DNA of 64,000 nucleotides, taken from positions 1-64,000 of the forward strand of contig WHVD01000213.1 of assembly GCA_015178975.1 (NCBI GenBank). The letters run 5' to 3'. The DNA is from Hysterangium stoloniferum (taxonomy: Eukaryota; Basidiomycota; Agaricomycetes; Hysterangiales; Hysterangiaceae). Made by a program: the position numbers and the translations under genes. Under the pieces are notes generated by a model. That model ran no database searches. It was not told the DNA's origin and saw only the letters and a list, made by a program, of their open reading frames with translations. This document shows positions 1-9,539 of the stretch, piece after piece; position 1 is the stretch's first letter, and every line of letters starts with the position of its first letter.

Positions 1-1296
1 ACTCCAGGCGGCTTGAATGTCATGTGTTAGTGTGAGACACGCATCAATAACCGAGGATTTATCTCGGCCACCAAACTGGTTGGATGGAACCAGGTTGAGT
101 TTCCCAACCTCAAAGGTGACACGTTGGGCAACAAGGTTTTCGAGAAGCTTGCTGAGGCATTCAAGGAGGGAGATAGGACGATAAGAGCGGGGTTAGACAT
201 GTCTGCCTTCCTGGGCTTAGGGACAACAGTGACATTGGCAGTCTTAAGGCGTGTTGGGTGGTGTTGGTGGGTGACACATCCATTTAGGAGTTTCGTTATC
301 ACATCTGGGTTGACCTCAAAGGCCCACTTGATGAGTCTCCAGTTGATGCCTGGACTCGCCGGGTGCAGATCTATTGGATGTAGAGGATAAAAGAGTTCCG
401 GATCTCACTCTGAGTGAAGGCAGGGAAGTCCCGGATCGGAAGGGGCGGTGGGTCGTCAGGTAAGTCGATCAGAGCTGGTGGGGCTGCGGCGGGAAAGAAG
501 GCTTGGGCAAATGCACGGCCCTGCTCCTCGGGGTGGGTGGAGACACCTGTGGCGTAGCGGATAGGGGAGTCCGAGAGCGGCGGCTCCCCGTGGGCCCATT
601 TGGTGAGGCTCCATATTTCTGTGGGGGCCGTGTCACAGATGATATCTGTGGCCCACTCCCGTTTGGCAGTGCGGACTACGGCTCGGAACCTACTGCTGGC
701 AATGCTTTTGTTTACTCGAGCAGCCGTCTGGATGTCCAGGAGTGCTGAGTCGCATGCGTCGTTCCACCAAGGAGCACAGTACTTGAGTTTCGTCTTACTT
801 TTGGGCATGACACCCTCTGTGACATTGAGTAGGGCTTCGAACAATGTGTCGAAGGCGTGGTCGAGGTGCTGGGTAGAAAGCAGGGGGAGGGAGTTGACCT
901 TGTCAAGGAGGGGGGAGACCCGTTCTTTCCAAGGCCCCATCTTCGAAGGGTCAATGCGGAGATGAGGCTTGTCCAGGGTCGGGATGGGGGGGGGGAGGCT
1001 GATCCACCGTGATGGACCACGAGATGGCGTTATGGTCAGAGTTTAGAGCAAAGTCATCCTGGCATTTCCAGGAGGAGACCAGGTCTGTTTCAGAGGCGGC
1101 AAAGTTTGTTATTGTGAGGTCGAAGCGGCCTTCGGTCGCTGGGGTGGTAGCGGCCCGTTTTCTGTTGTTAGAGGGGTCAAGGGGGCCCTGAGGGGCCTTA
1201 GGTCCAGGGTCTTCGAGAGAAGGATCCATTGGGGAGGTGATGGAGTCAGAGTCGGGGTTGAGAGAGGCAGCCGCGAGAGCAGGTGGTGGGAGCGAG
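1..1296 (-). pseudogene. LINE (non-LTR retrotransposon) ORF2 relic: endonuclease tail, linker, start of reverse transcriptase
   Basis: Read from high to low coordinate, the strand carries an endonuclease/exonuclease/phosphatase-type C-terminus ending in the SDHNAI signature (about 1010-1100). A linker follows with WWNDACDSAL and AKREWA (about 590-800), typical of the segment between endonuclease and RT in LINEs. The early RT segment comes next (HHPTRLKTANVTVVPKPRK, about 200-255). ORF2 of this class makes first-strand cDNA by target-primed reverse transcription. The frame breaks near 965 and again near 371, and the RT palm, including the YxDD box, would lie beyond the window edge. The N-terminal half of the endonuclease is missing on the other side, so this is a dead fragment. 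Class assignment is fairly sure; the clade (Tad1-like or I-like) is not. Confidence 0.75.
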
Positions 1297-1299
1297 AAT

Positions 1300-1361
1300 A
1301 ACCCAGCCATGTCACGTGCGAATAGAAACATGCGTAAGACTGAGGCACCAGGCTTACAAAA
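1300..1361. repeat. Fragment matching the terminus of the LTR found at 22347/23634
   Basis: About 30 bases ending at 1361 closely match the last bases of both LTRs of the small retroelement at 22347-23871 (shared core GGCACCAGGCTTACA with a few differences). The match ends at the same TTACA terminus. On the minus strand it begins TGTAAGCC, exactly where the copia-like reading frame at 1362-2003 stops making sense. I infer an LTR end at the junction of the LINE and copia relics. Only a short match supports this. Confidence 0.4.
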
Positions 1362-2003
1362 CGTAGCCTGAGATCGAATACCTGTGCTCTTATGGTCACC
1401 AATCCGCGTCAGTGAAGCCTTCAAGAACGTTTTGTGAGTCGCCACGTCTATCTCTGAGTAAAAGCCACTGATCTCGCGTTCCCTTTAGATATCTAAACAC
1501 CCTCTTTACAGCCTCCCAATGCTGTCAACCGGGATTCTGCATAAACTGAGAGCAACGAAAGGGTGAAAGCTCTATCCAGGGTGGGTCATACATCAGTGAA
1601 CCTATGGCCTCGTGATACGGCATGTTTTTCATGTCTTCATACTGGCAGGACATAATAGGTGATTGAGATTCGGAAAGATGCTGGTGAGGGTCGAGCGGCG
1701 TAGATAGCGGCTTTGCGGCTGGTGGGCCAAAACGCGCTAATATCTTGTTAATGTACGAAACGCCGTGAAAATGAAATAGTTCTTGCGGTGCAATCCCATT
1801 TGATCTCGAACCCTAAGAGCCATTTAAACTCTCCTAGGTCCTTAACTTTGAATTCCGCACAAGATTGATCGTTAAATTGGAATATGACTCTTGGAGCTTC
1901 CGGCTATCGTCATATCACCAGGATCCACTTTGACGATCAGTGTATCTGCGTCAGTGTATCTGTAAAACACCGCGTGTTCAACTTGGGAACGACTGAATCG
2001 GCG
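1362..2003 (-). pseudogene. Ty1/copia reverse transcriptase-RNase H junction fragment
   Basis: The reverse complement shows the characteristic copia order: FYRYTDADTLIVKVD (the YVDD region, degraded to VDPGDM), VKDLGEFKWLLGFEI, ISFS, a KPLSTPLDPH-like segment, PYHEAIGSLMYD, WEAVKRVFRYLKGTRD and GFTDADW. In Ty1/copia elements this is the RT thumb leading into RNase H. Several frameshifts and stops (including one before the WEAVKR segment) make it non-functional. It stops abruptly at the LTR-like junction near 1361. It is not continuous with the plus-strand copia at 3150-4245 and is a different, diverged lineage. Confidence 0.75.
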
Positions 2004-2189
2004 CCCCAAGATGTATTGACTTGGCCTTATGAATTTATATTTTTATTACTGTATATACTGGTACAACAAATTAAGGTGTAGTATGACAAATAAGTCTGGA
2101 AAGAGGGAAAAAATAGCAGTCAAATCGAAAATGTTACAACGGTGGTGTCATTGTTCAGCATCTAATAGAATGTGGATGTCGTAAGTAAG

Positions 2190-2283
2190 GCTTCGGTAGC
2201 TCAGCGGTAGAGCGTGAGAGTCTTACAGTCCTTCTGACCGGGTAAGATTCTTGAGGTTGTGGGTTCGACTCCCGCCTGAAGCA
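2190..2283 (+). tRNA. tRNA-Lys(CUU)-like gene with a 22-nt intron, copy 1
   Basis: The cloverleaf can be drawn. The acceptor stem is GCTTCGG paired with CTGAAGC (one G-T pair), the D stem GCTC/GAGC, the T arm GTGGG-TTCGACT-CCCGC, and the discriminator A is at 2283. The anticodon stem is TGAGA/TCTTG with T33 at 2221, anticodon CTT at 2222-2224 and A37 at 2225. An intron of about 22 nt (2226-2247) starts after position 37, as in eukaryotic nuclear tRNAs. Its last bases GTAAGA pair with the anticodon-loop segment TCTTAC, the expected precursor fold. Position 32 is G here and T in copy 2. A T5 run downstream suits a Pol III terminator. Isotype is inferred from the anticodon only. Confidence 0.8.
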
Positions 2284-2636
2284 GTATTTTTATCCCGTTA
2301 AATCACGGGCTCCTTCCTACCAAGAGTTCCCATTGAACTGGATATATATATATCTTTTTCCAAGCGTATGAAATATGTTTAAGAATTATGGAACTAGCCA
2401 TCAAGTACCAAACAAGCATATGCATAACTATGTAAAAGTTCAAAGTTCGCACCCCAAGATACATCGACTTAGCCTTCTGAAATTTTCCGTTTGTCTCTGT
2501 ATATACTAGTACAACAAATTAAGCTGTAATATGACAAATTAGTCTGGAATGAGGGAAAAAATAGCAGTCAAATCGAAAACGTACAACGGTGGTGTCGTTG
2601 TTCAGCATTTAATAGAATGTGGATGTCGTAAGTAAG

Positions 2637-2730
2637 GCTTCGGTAGCTCAGCGGTAGAGCGTGAGATTCTTACAGTCCTTCTGACCGGGTAAGATTCTTG
2701 AGGTTGTGGGTTCGACTCCCGCCTGAAGCA
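2637..2730 (+). tRNA. tRNA-Lys(CUU)-like gene with a 22-nt intron, copy 2
   Basis: Same length and fold as the gene 447 bases upstream. The anticodon CTT is at 2669-2671 and the intron-anticodon pairing is the same. Within the tRNA the only visible change is position 32, which carries the usual pyrimidine (T) here, so copy 2 looks like the better-conserved gene. It is followed by GTATTTTTATCC, giving a T5 Pol III stop signal. The duplicate arose with the surrounding 446-bp unit. Confidence 0.82.
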
Positions 2731-2899
2731 GTATTTTTATCCCGTTAAATCACGGGCTCCTTCCTACCAAGAGTTCCCATTGAACTGGATATATATTTTT
2801 TTTTCCAAGCGCGTGAAATATGTTTAAGAATTATGGAACTAGCCATCAAGTACCAAACAAGCATATGCATAACTATGTAAAAGTTCAAAGTTTGCCCCC

Positions 2900-3100
2900 A
2901 GGATATACACCGGGAAAACCCGTCCCTCTCTTTAAAAGATTTTGGGATCCGTAGTAGAGCCTTATCTTATATAAACTCCAATAAACTCTTCCTTATAAGA
3001 TTTAAAATTGGTTAACGATCCAAAAGGTAGGTGGAGGGTGATCAGGTGTACATAGGATTCTTTAAGCATCAACCATATCATTAAATATAAACTCCTTCAA
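2900..3100. repeat. Fragment of a dispersed repeat also present in both inverted-repeat arms
   Basis: The stretch with TTTGGGATCCGTAGTAGAGCC, TATATAAACTCCAA and AAAATTGGTTAACGATCC resembles 57540-57790 (and its reverse complement near 20930-21180), where the same blocks recur in the same order. No coding potential is seen. It lies directly upstream of the copia fragment. Confidence 0.5.
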
Positions 3101-3149
3101 ATTTGTATAGTCCAGTGGGATTCTGTATCCCTTTATTGTTCCTGTGATT

Positions 3150-4245
3150 TTTCAGAGAATGATCCAATCAAAAATATGAGCCTTGTATCTATTACCGTCA
3201 TACAACCACAGGTATTATCATCATAGCTATCCATGTTGACGACTTCCTATCTATCGCAAGCACCCCTGCGGAAAATGAATCCTTCAAAAATGAAATGTGT
3301 CGCGTCTGGACCATTTCAGACTTGGGGTGCACCTGTTTCGTTGTTGGCATTGGTATTGAATGGGACAGGCCCAATTGCCTCGTTTCTCTCTCACAATCTG
3401 CACTCATTGACAAGATTGTTCGTCAATTTGGCCAAATCAACGCTTCCATCATCTCTACCCCCATGGACCACAACCTCAAACTTCGTCCCTCCGATCAATC
3501 CTCTCTCTCTCCAACCAATGTTGCTGCCCTGCTCACACTACCTTACCGTTCCTTGGTTGGCTGTCTACTTTACCTTGCCATATCAACCGGTCTGGACATA
3601 TCATTCGCAGTACAACAACTATCCCAATATCTCAACAGTTACTCCGCCCCCCACTGGACTGCAGCCATCCGTGTCGTGAGATACTTAAAAGGCACACGAC
3701 TTCTTAAACTCTGCCTTGGGGCTACCAATGACCTCACACTAACTGGCTACACTGATTCTAATTGGGCTAATTGTTTAGACACACATCGTAGCATTGGGGG
3801 CTATGCATTCACCATGGGGTCCGGCATCATTTCTTGGACATCAAAGAAACAAAAAACGGTAGCTACATCCTCATGTGAAGCGGAGTACATTGCAGCTTTC
3901 GAAACTGTCAAGGAGGGTGTGTGGCTTCATAGCCTTCTCACCGGCATTCACATGCCTCCAACCTCCCCCACGACTATTCTCTGTGATAACAATGCTGCCA
4001 CCGCCCTCTCCGAAGATCCCCTGCTCCACCCCAGGGTTAAACATATTGATATCAAATATCACTTCCTTCGTGAAAAAGTCCACATTGGTGACTTCGTACT
4101 TTGCTACATCAATACCAAAAACAACCTGGCCGATATTTTTACAAAAGCCCTGGAACCTACTCAATTTATTACCCTTCGCGGCTTCTTGGGTCTTCAATCG
4201 GACTTCCATGTGAGAAGGAGTTTCAACGGTGAGGAGGAGTGTTGA
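3150..4245 (+). pseudogene. Ty1/copia polyprotein, 3' part: reverse transcriptase end and RNase H
   Basis: An almost continuous frame runs from about 3175 to a stop at 4243-4245. In order it shows YEPCIYYR, then IAIHVDDF (the RT YVDD box as HVDD, about 3230), ISDLGCTCFVVGI, PYRSLVGCLLYLA, a YLKGTR motif, GYTDSNWANC, SWTSKKQKTVATSSCEAEY (RNase H active-site region), LCDNNAA, HIDIKYHFLRE and ADIFTKAL. These are the canonical copia RT and RNase H landmarks. The 5' side is truncated: LTR, gag, protease, integrase and the RT fingers are absent, and there is a frameshift near 3172. The stop codon falls inside the 3' LTR (TGTTGA). About 350 intact codons suggest a fairly recent 5'-truncated copy. 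Confidence 0.9.
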
Positions 4246-4456
4246 ATAACACCATCGAAATCCACCCGGCATAAATCGACCGACCCAAGACTTAATCGTC
4301 GGACAGGGGTAACTGGTATCACCAACATACCTATATTGGTGCCTGATGATATATGTGACAATATATATAAGCTGGAGAATGAAAGTGGTATCACCTCAGT
4401 CCATTGTATGATACACGAGACTGAGTTATATTGTTATTAGGGTTACTTTTCTAACA
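4240..4456 (+). repeat. 3' LTR of the copia element (217 bp)
   Basis: Begins TGTTGAATAAC right after the purine run GGTGAGGAGGAG (a polypurine-tract position) and ends TTTTCTAACA, giving TGTT...AACA termini. It contains a TATATATAAG box near 4364. No partner LTR occurs in the window, matching the 5' truncation. Confidence 0.75.
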
Positions 4457-5319
4457 AGAAGTGATTTGTTGGATGGAATAATGAATATCTGAGGGAGAAA
4501 GCTTGCATGGACAGCCACCAGGTGCTTTGGCAAGTGATGGGCAATGGGTAAAGCAAATTCTGGATATAGTAGACAGACCTCCACCAGTGATTGCAAAGAT
4601 CTGAGAAGCAGACTTCCCCTTATTGAGCAAAGTGAGAATGTGGCAACCTGAGGAGGAGTAAGAGCTTTCATGGTGTAGAATGTTGAGTTGTGGGGATGTT
4701 GTTGAACTAGAAAGTGAACAGCTATATATATATCTAATTTTGATAGGTCACATGATTAAACTAAGCCTTCTTTGCAGATAATCAATAAGGTTTTGTGCCA
4801 ATCATGTGACTGGGACAAAACCCTTCCAATGTGATTTTGTTATTATTTTATTTATAGTGTGGGAAATACTAATGCTTATGTCATAATATTTTAAGGGCAT
4901 ATAGATAACATATGGACCTAACCAACTGCCAAATTTCAGGTCTGTATTTACAGTGGTTCTTGAGCTATTCAAAACTCTTTGCACAACTAAAAATCATTGG
5001 AAGGGTTTTGTCCTTCACTGTAGTCATGCATTACAGTATGCATGTTTAGTACTTAGTGGCAAGCAGAGTTGCCCCAACCATTACTGGGACTGCCACTATG
5101 TTGGAATTTATTCATATAGGTTGCAAGCCATTGAGATTTATAGTCTTGCACTCTTTTTTCTCAAATAAGCTCGGCTATGTAGTACATTACAGTAGCTTAG
5201 TAATACCAAATAAACCCTGTCTGTTTTCTATAAACCGTGAACATCTAATACACTATGCTATCTCAACACTGCAACTAAAGGTGGCATTCCTCTAGTGACT
5301 GGTGACAAATCTAAGCAGG
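4457..5319. other. AT-rich non-coding DNA with a MITE-like inverted repeat (4813-5013)
   Basis: No gene is seen. A perfect 19-base inverted repeat (GGACAAAACCCTTCCAATG at 4813-4831 and its reverse complement at 4995-5013) encloses about 160 bases of AT-rich sequence. TACAGTG occurs at about 4950 and inverted (CACTGTA) just after the right arm. This looks like a small non-autonomous DNA transposon or MITE. No target duplication was confirmed. Confidence 0.5.
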
Positions 5320-6010
5320 TGCTATGACCATGTCACAACCATGTCACAACCCAATGGTCCCCGAGGATATTACAGTCGACTGACATTTCAAGTTATCGAT
5401 CAAGTCATCGCATCAGAAACCATCAGTTGCCCAACACTGACGTATGCCTTTGCGGTGATCAAACCCTGTTTACGCCCCTATCAAATTATACTTGTACTAT
5501 CTGGTACTTTGATATGTCCCCTTTTTATTATGATGATCCATTCTACTCAATGTTTCACATATACCCGTATATACTTGTAACCCTGGGTCTATTTCCTTTT
5601 CTCGTAATTCTGCTCTCAGTTAAATCATGGCCTCCAAACTTATCGTAACCTTCCGGTTCCTAGTCAAGTTTATTTGTCAATAATGTTTCCACTCTTTCCT
5701 TAGCTAGTATTTTCTAGATGCCAATAACTCATATATAAATCCACTGTAGTTGTAGTTACTAGGTAATCAGAATATCGACTCGGAACACCCACATACATCT
5801 CTACAAGCCTTACATTTATCCCGCTCTCTGCCTCTGCGTGCACTCGCCCACCCTCAGCCTCCGACCCCTCGGCCCGACACCCGGCTTATCCTTCATTTCC
5901 AATTGGCAACTCACCGTGAGGAATTTGATAGGACTAGTCTTTGCCTGCCCGAAATTTAAGGACACCCAATGCTGGTGCAGTACATAAGCTGAAGCCAAGT
6001 CCTTCCGATC
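5320..6010 (+). repeat. Gypsy LTR family A, 3'-truncated copy
   Basis: Starts TGCTATGACC (family consensus TGTTACGACC) and contains GGTCCCCGAGG near the start, a TATATACTTGT box near 5570, and the conserved TAAGCTGAAGCCAAGTCC box near 5990. It is collinear with the LTR at 25590-26325 and, in reverse, with the solo LTRs at 43156-44018 and 49339-50078. The last part (ending CTTAACA in complete copies) is missing after about 6010. Confidence 0.75.
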
Positions 6011-6860
6011 AAATGTTGAAGTTTTTGTGGTGCTGTTCCTAGACCGTATAACTTTCCATTTGTCTGACTGGGGTGATGGTACTAGTTGTAAATAGATAAG
6101 GATAAACAGAAACACATAGACCTCATGTAACGCGAAATACACAGTGATTTTCAACTGCAGTGACCCGAGCCCTAATGCTTGTAATCCCTAGCTAACCTAA
6201 ATATTTGAAGGGTCAATAGCTGGACCATCAGCTTTCTTTACATAATGAGTGTGTGGAGATAATGAATATAGATTTGTGTTTCAAAAAATAACCAAACTCA
6301 GGACAAATTACATTTTCCACATTTAGTAAGAGCATGGTGTGCTGATGTGGACTCCTTGGTGGCTGCTCATATTCTTCTTCATAGCTCTTAGTTTGGATCA
6401 AGAATCAAGCCAATATCAGAACCAGGAGCAACAAATTGAAGGATTCTTTGAAAAAGTGGAATCTCTGCATCAGGAACTCACAGACAATTCCTGGGTTTTT
6501 CATGTTTTGACAACTCCTTCAAGCTGTACATACCTAATACTCACTCTTTGTAGATTTAAATGGAAAGGGAAGCCACCTAAATATCGACTTTAGGCTGTCA
6601 GCGGTGCACCAGTGTGGTCAAATGAATAGTTAGTCTCCTGTCCAAACTTAAATCTATAGTGTGCAAATTGGCACTTAATGAGCTCTTGTTTCCCAGACAG
6701 ACTGTACTGGAATTGATCGCATATGAAGGGACTTATGCCTGTGTGACAAGTTGAAAGATCCAGGACAATGATAGGATTGTACTTATAGCTTTGGAGCTGA
6801 CGTTGAACTAACAGGGGATATATGCAATGTCTGAGTTGGCAGTCATACCTCAGAGAGAGA
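6011..6860. other. No recognisable gene
   Basis: Mixed AT-rich sequence with only short open frames and no recognised domain. It lies just downstream (minus-strand sense) of the KDZ N-terminal region, where the catalytic core would be expected. I could not find the core motifs here, so the core is deleted or decayed beyond recognition. Confidence 0.5.
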
Positions 6861-6865
6861 AATGG

Positions 6866-8342
6866 TTAATGCAAAAGGGGCAGACAATCCCTCCTCATCT
6901 CATGACCCCATAAAATCAAACAAAGTCCAAATTGTGTCTCTCTATCGATTAAAGGGAAAATTAGCCCCACCATTGAAGTGGAAGTAGATATCTTACGATG
7001 TTTGACCTCGTTCTTGAATATGTCAACATCCTGCCAGCAAAGATACATATCACTGTTTATTTGACGGCTGTCCATGCATTCAATACTTGGAGAACCAATC
7101 ATATGGCCTTGCTCATCCTTTTGTCCATGGTTCCATTCACAGCATTTGAGAGATTCATTACCATCCACTGTAAGTTGCATACTGAATTCAAGAGGCTGTT
7201 CATCTTCAACTATATATGTACATGGGACACATGCATTTTGCAGTCTCCAGTGAGGGGTATCACGTTTGAGTGCTTCATTAATCGTGATGTCAATACATCG
7301 GCAAACTTCAAGGTAAACATCAAATGCGCTGGATATTTGAGTTCTAAGACTAGACTTATAAGGAACCTAGGAGAATAATTAGATGAGCTGATATATATAT
7401 TTAAAGACTTACTCGATGCAGATCACAAACTCCTTTGACAAACGCCTGAATACTAAGCTGAGGGCATCATGCCATCAGGACACGGAGTAATTCTAATGTG
7501 GATGTCGATATGGCAATTGAAGGATGATGAGGGGCATTTCCAAAGTAACCATGACGTGCCATGGTTACATTAGGTGTTTGATCATCTAGAGGGAACATGA
7601 CATCTTGACTCTCTAAAAACACAATGTCAACACAGATCAACAATGGAAATAGATCAATAAGTATACCAAAAAGATCAATAACAAGAATAGGACTATGCAC
7701 CTCAACTTCTGGTATGACTTTGGGAGGTCCAGTATGCTCCCACTGAAGGTGAGCATCCACGAGCAAAGGGAGTATTAACGCCCATGCTGCATTTTGACAT
7801 TCGAGACGATCATGGCGATCACGGATATCAGATGTTCTACATAATAGGCCAAGCAATAAGTTAGAGAAAATTTAAAGGAGTAAAACATACTAACTTGATA
7901 TAATGGACATGATTGGATTCCATATCACGTATACTATCTTCTAACTCACGATAAATCTCATCCGGTTTATCACCCACATCAGTAACCCAATCCCCATCAT
8001 CGTCATTCTCCACTACATCCATAGAGTCCACAGCATCCATACCAACTGCACCACTCCGAGAAGTTGGTGGAGGGGGAGGTGAAAGGGTTGGCACCCCATG
8101 CTCTCGCAATACTTCTCGTTCAATCACAATCGAACCTGGATAGATGGAGGTAAGCAAGAGTTAATATAGCTAAAAAGATACATACTTTCTATCATAGCTT
8201 TGCGTCGAACCCTAAGGTCAGCCTGTGCTTGAACTATATCGCGGGGACCTCAAGTGGTCTGCACTACCTGTCCAGTTTCATTATCAACCTCAAATGACAT
8301 TACCTTACGTGAAGTGGATTTGGTCTTGGAAGCCTTGGGCAT
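6866..8342 (-). pseudogene. KDZ transposase, N-terminal half (CxC1-like region), copy 1
   Basis: From 8342 downwards: exon 1 (MPKASKTKSTSRK... VRCKAMIE), an acidic Pro-rich exon (8157 to about 7895), then RTSDIRDRHDRLECQNAAW followed by LPLLVDAHLQWEHTGPP. Next comes MARHGYFGNAPHHPSIAIS, then FVKGVCDLHR, then the 7340-6990 block with ALKRDTPHWRLQNACP and MQLTVDGNESLK. This order is that of the cysteine-cluster-associated N-terminal part of Kyakuja-Dileera-Zisupton transposases. In exon 1 an Arg codon intact in the copy at 35876 has become TGA here (near 8250), a C-to-T change at a CG site. The catalytic core does not follow. Exon borders are by eye. Confidence 0.8.
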
Positions 8343-9002
8343 TGTAAAAGGGATAGGGAGTGATGAAAAGAAGGGGTGAGTGATATCAGCAGTGTGGAGG
8401 ACTCACGTGAAGTAACGTCATGTCACGCGTTTGTTGGTGCAGTTCAACACTTCCTGCTTCGGTACAAGTATACAGTCCATATGTAACATCAATTGGTTGG
8501 GCCAATAATAATTTTATAAAATGAGAAATGTAGATACATGTATGAATAATAAGCTTTTCACACTAAATCTCAACCAATTTTCTTTTGGGATCCTCGGTCT
8601 GCAAGCTTGTCATTATTTATTGAAAATGGACATAATAAACAAGTAATAGTACTAGAATATGTTTACACGAGGTAGGAAAAAACAATGGAATTTTTCGCGG
8701 ACATTTAGGAAGTGCGGCTGCCGTCACCGTCGGCGACGACGACGACGCGCAATGATGAGCGCTGGGGTTTGGGACGCGAGTGACATGGTGGCTGACAGTC
8801 ACGTTGGACCATGGTCACAAAGCCAGCGCATGGGTGTAACCGGGAGGATGGTGAGGGGCGAGGTAAATTTTTTTAGGTAAGGCCAGAGGTATTCGTAGTA
8901 TTATTCGTGGTATATGTCTCTCACTGTGAGACATACCCAGTTAGGCGGGTCGGCCGGGGTGTCAGTCCGTGCTACTTAGGTAAGGTATGGTGGGTCCATT
9001 AG
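7423..9002. repeat. 1.59-kb dispersed direct repeat, copy 1 (partner 34948-36541)
   Basis: The segment from TCACAAACTCC to GGGTCCATTAGGTG is nearly identical to 34948-36541, covering KDZ exons and about 650 bases of upstream DNA with CG-rich patches. It contains the palindrome TATGTCTC-TCACTGT-GAGACATA near 8912-8934. Both copies end next to pieces of the 3' region of the 666-aa gene family. Confidence 0.9.
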
Positions 9003-9535
9003 GTGGTTCTGTGATAATTATTCCTGAGGACATTTCATTTATGGAAAAGAACAGGCCTCGAGAGTCCCGAAGCACAGCCGATCTTTCCCTATCAAGGCTC
9101 AAGCTTCTGCTCTATATGACCTTCAATTAGTTCATATCCCCGAAGCAAAATTCAAATTCATGGATCACCAGTTGTTCTGCCACTAACCTCAATTCATATT
9201 CATGACCTCATTATGGCCCGTTTTCTAAAATGTCGGACGTTCAGTAATGACTTTAGGCAGGCGACACGACCTGCTCAGAATCGGTACGCGCAGTATTTTC
9301 CTTCACATCGTTTTTTGAAATAAATGCCTACTCGGTCTCTAATTATACTTATCGGCTATTATAGTACTATCACCAGAAGGTTATTTCTCTTCCTTGACAT
9401 CTGCGCCCAGAGGGTCGGTTCTTCCGAGTTGACCAAATAACACAAACTCGGTGAATGAAATTCCTCACTGCCCACGTTCGACGAATTGCCAATGTCGCCG
9501 TTTGTTAGCTACCCTCTTTGGCTGAAGAGATGTGT
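9003..9535 (+). repeat. Decayed 3' flank of the 666-aa gene-family unit
   Basis: Collinear with 16940-17480 at moderate identity. Shared blocks include GGTTCTGTG...ATTATT, CACAGCCGA, TTTCCTTCACAT and AGGGTCGGTTCTTCCGAGT. It is non-coding in all copies and is separated from its gene by the KDZ repeat. Confidence 0.6.
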
Positions 9536-9539
9536 CCTT

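Larger units (their letters stand above)
2004..2895. repeat. Two-unit tandem duplication (about 446 bp each) containing tRNA genes
   Basis: Unit 1 (2004-2451) and unit 2 (2452-2895) both begin at CCCCAAGAT and align along their whole length, including flanks well outside the tRNA genes. Differences are scattered substitutions and a few 1-3 base indels. The tRNA starts are 447 bases apart. A third start of the unit (CCCCAGGATATACAC) follows at about 2895, where the repeat breaks off. Confidence 0.9.

Noticed and set aside
4953-5580. Short frames between the copia LTR and the Gypsy LTR
   Set aside because: AT-rich chance frames, partly inside LTR sequence, with no motif.
8659-8880. Arg-rich small protein
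   Set aside because: It comes from a short GACGAC/CGG repeat in upstream DNA of the KDZ repeat and is not conserved in frame in the second copy.
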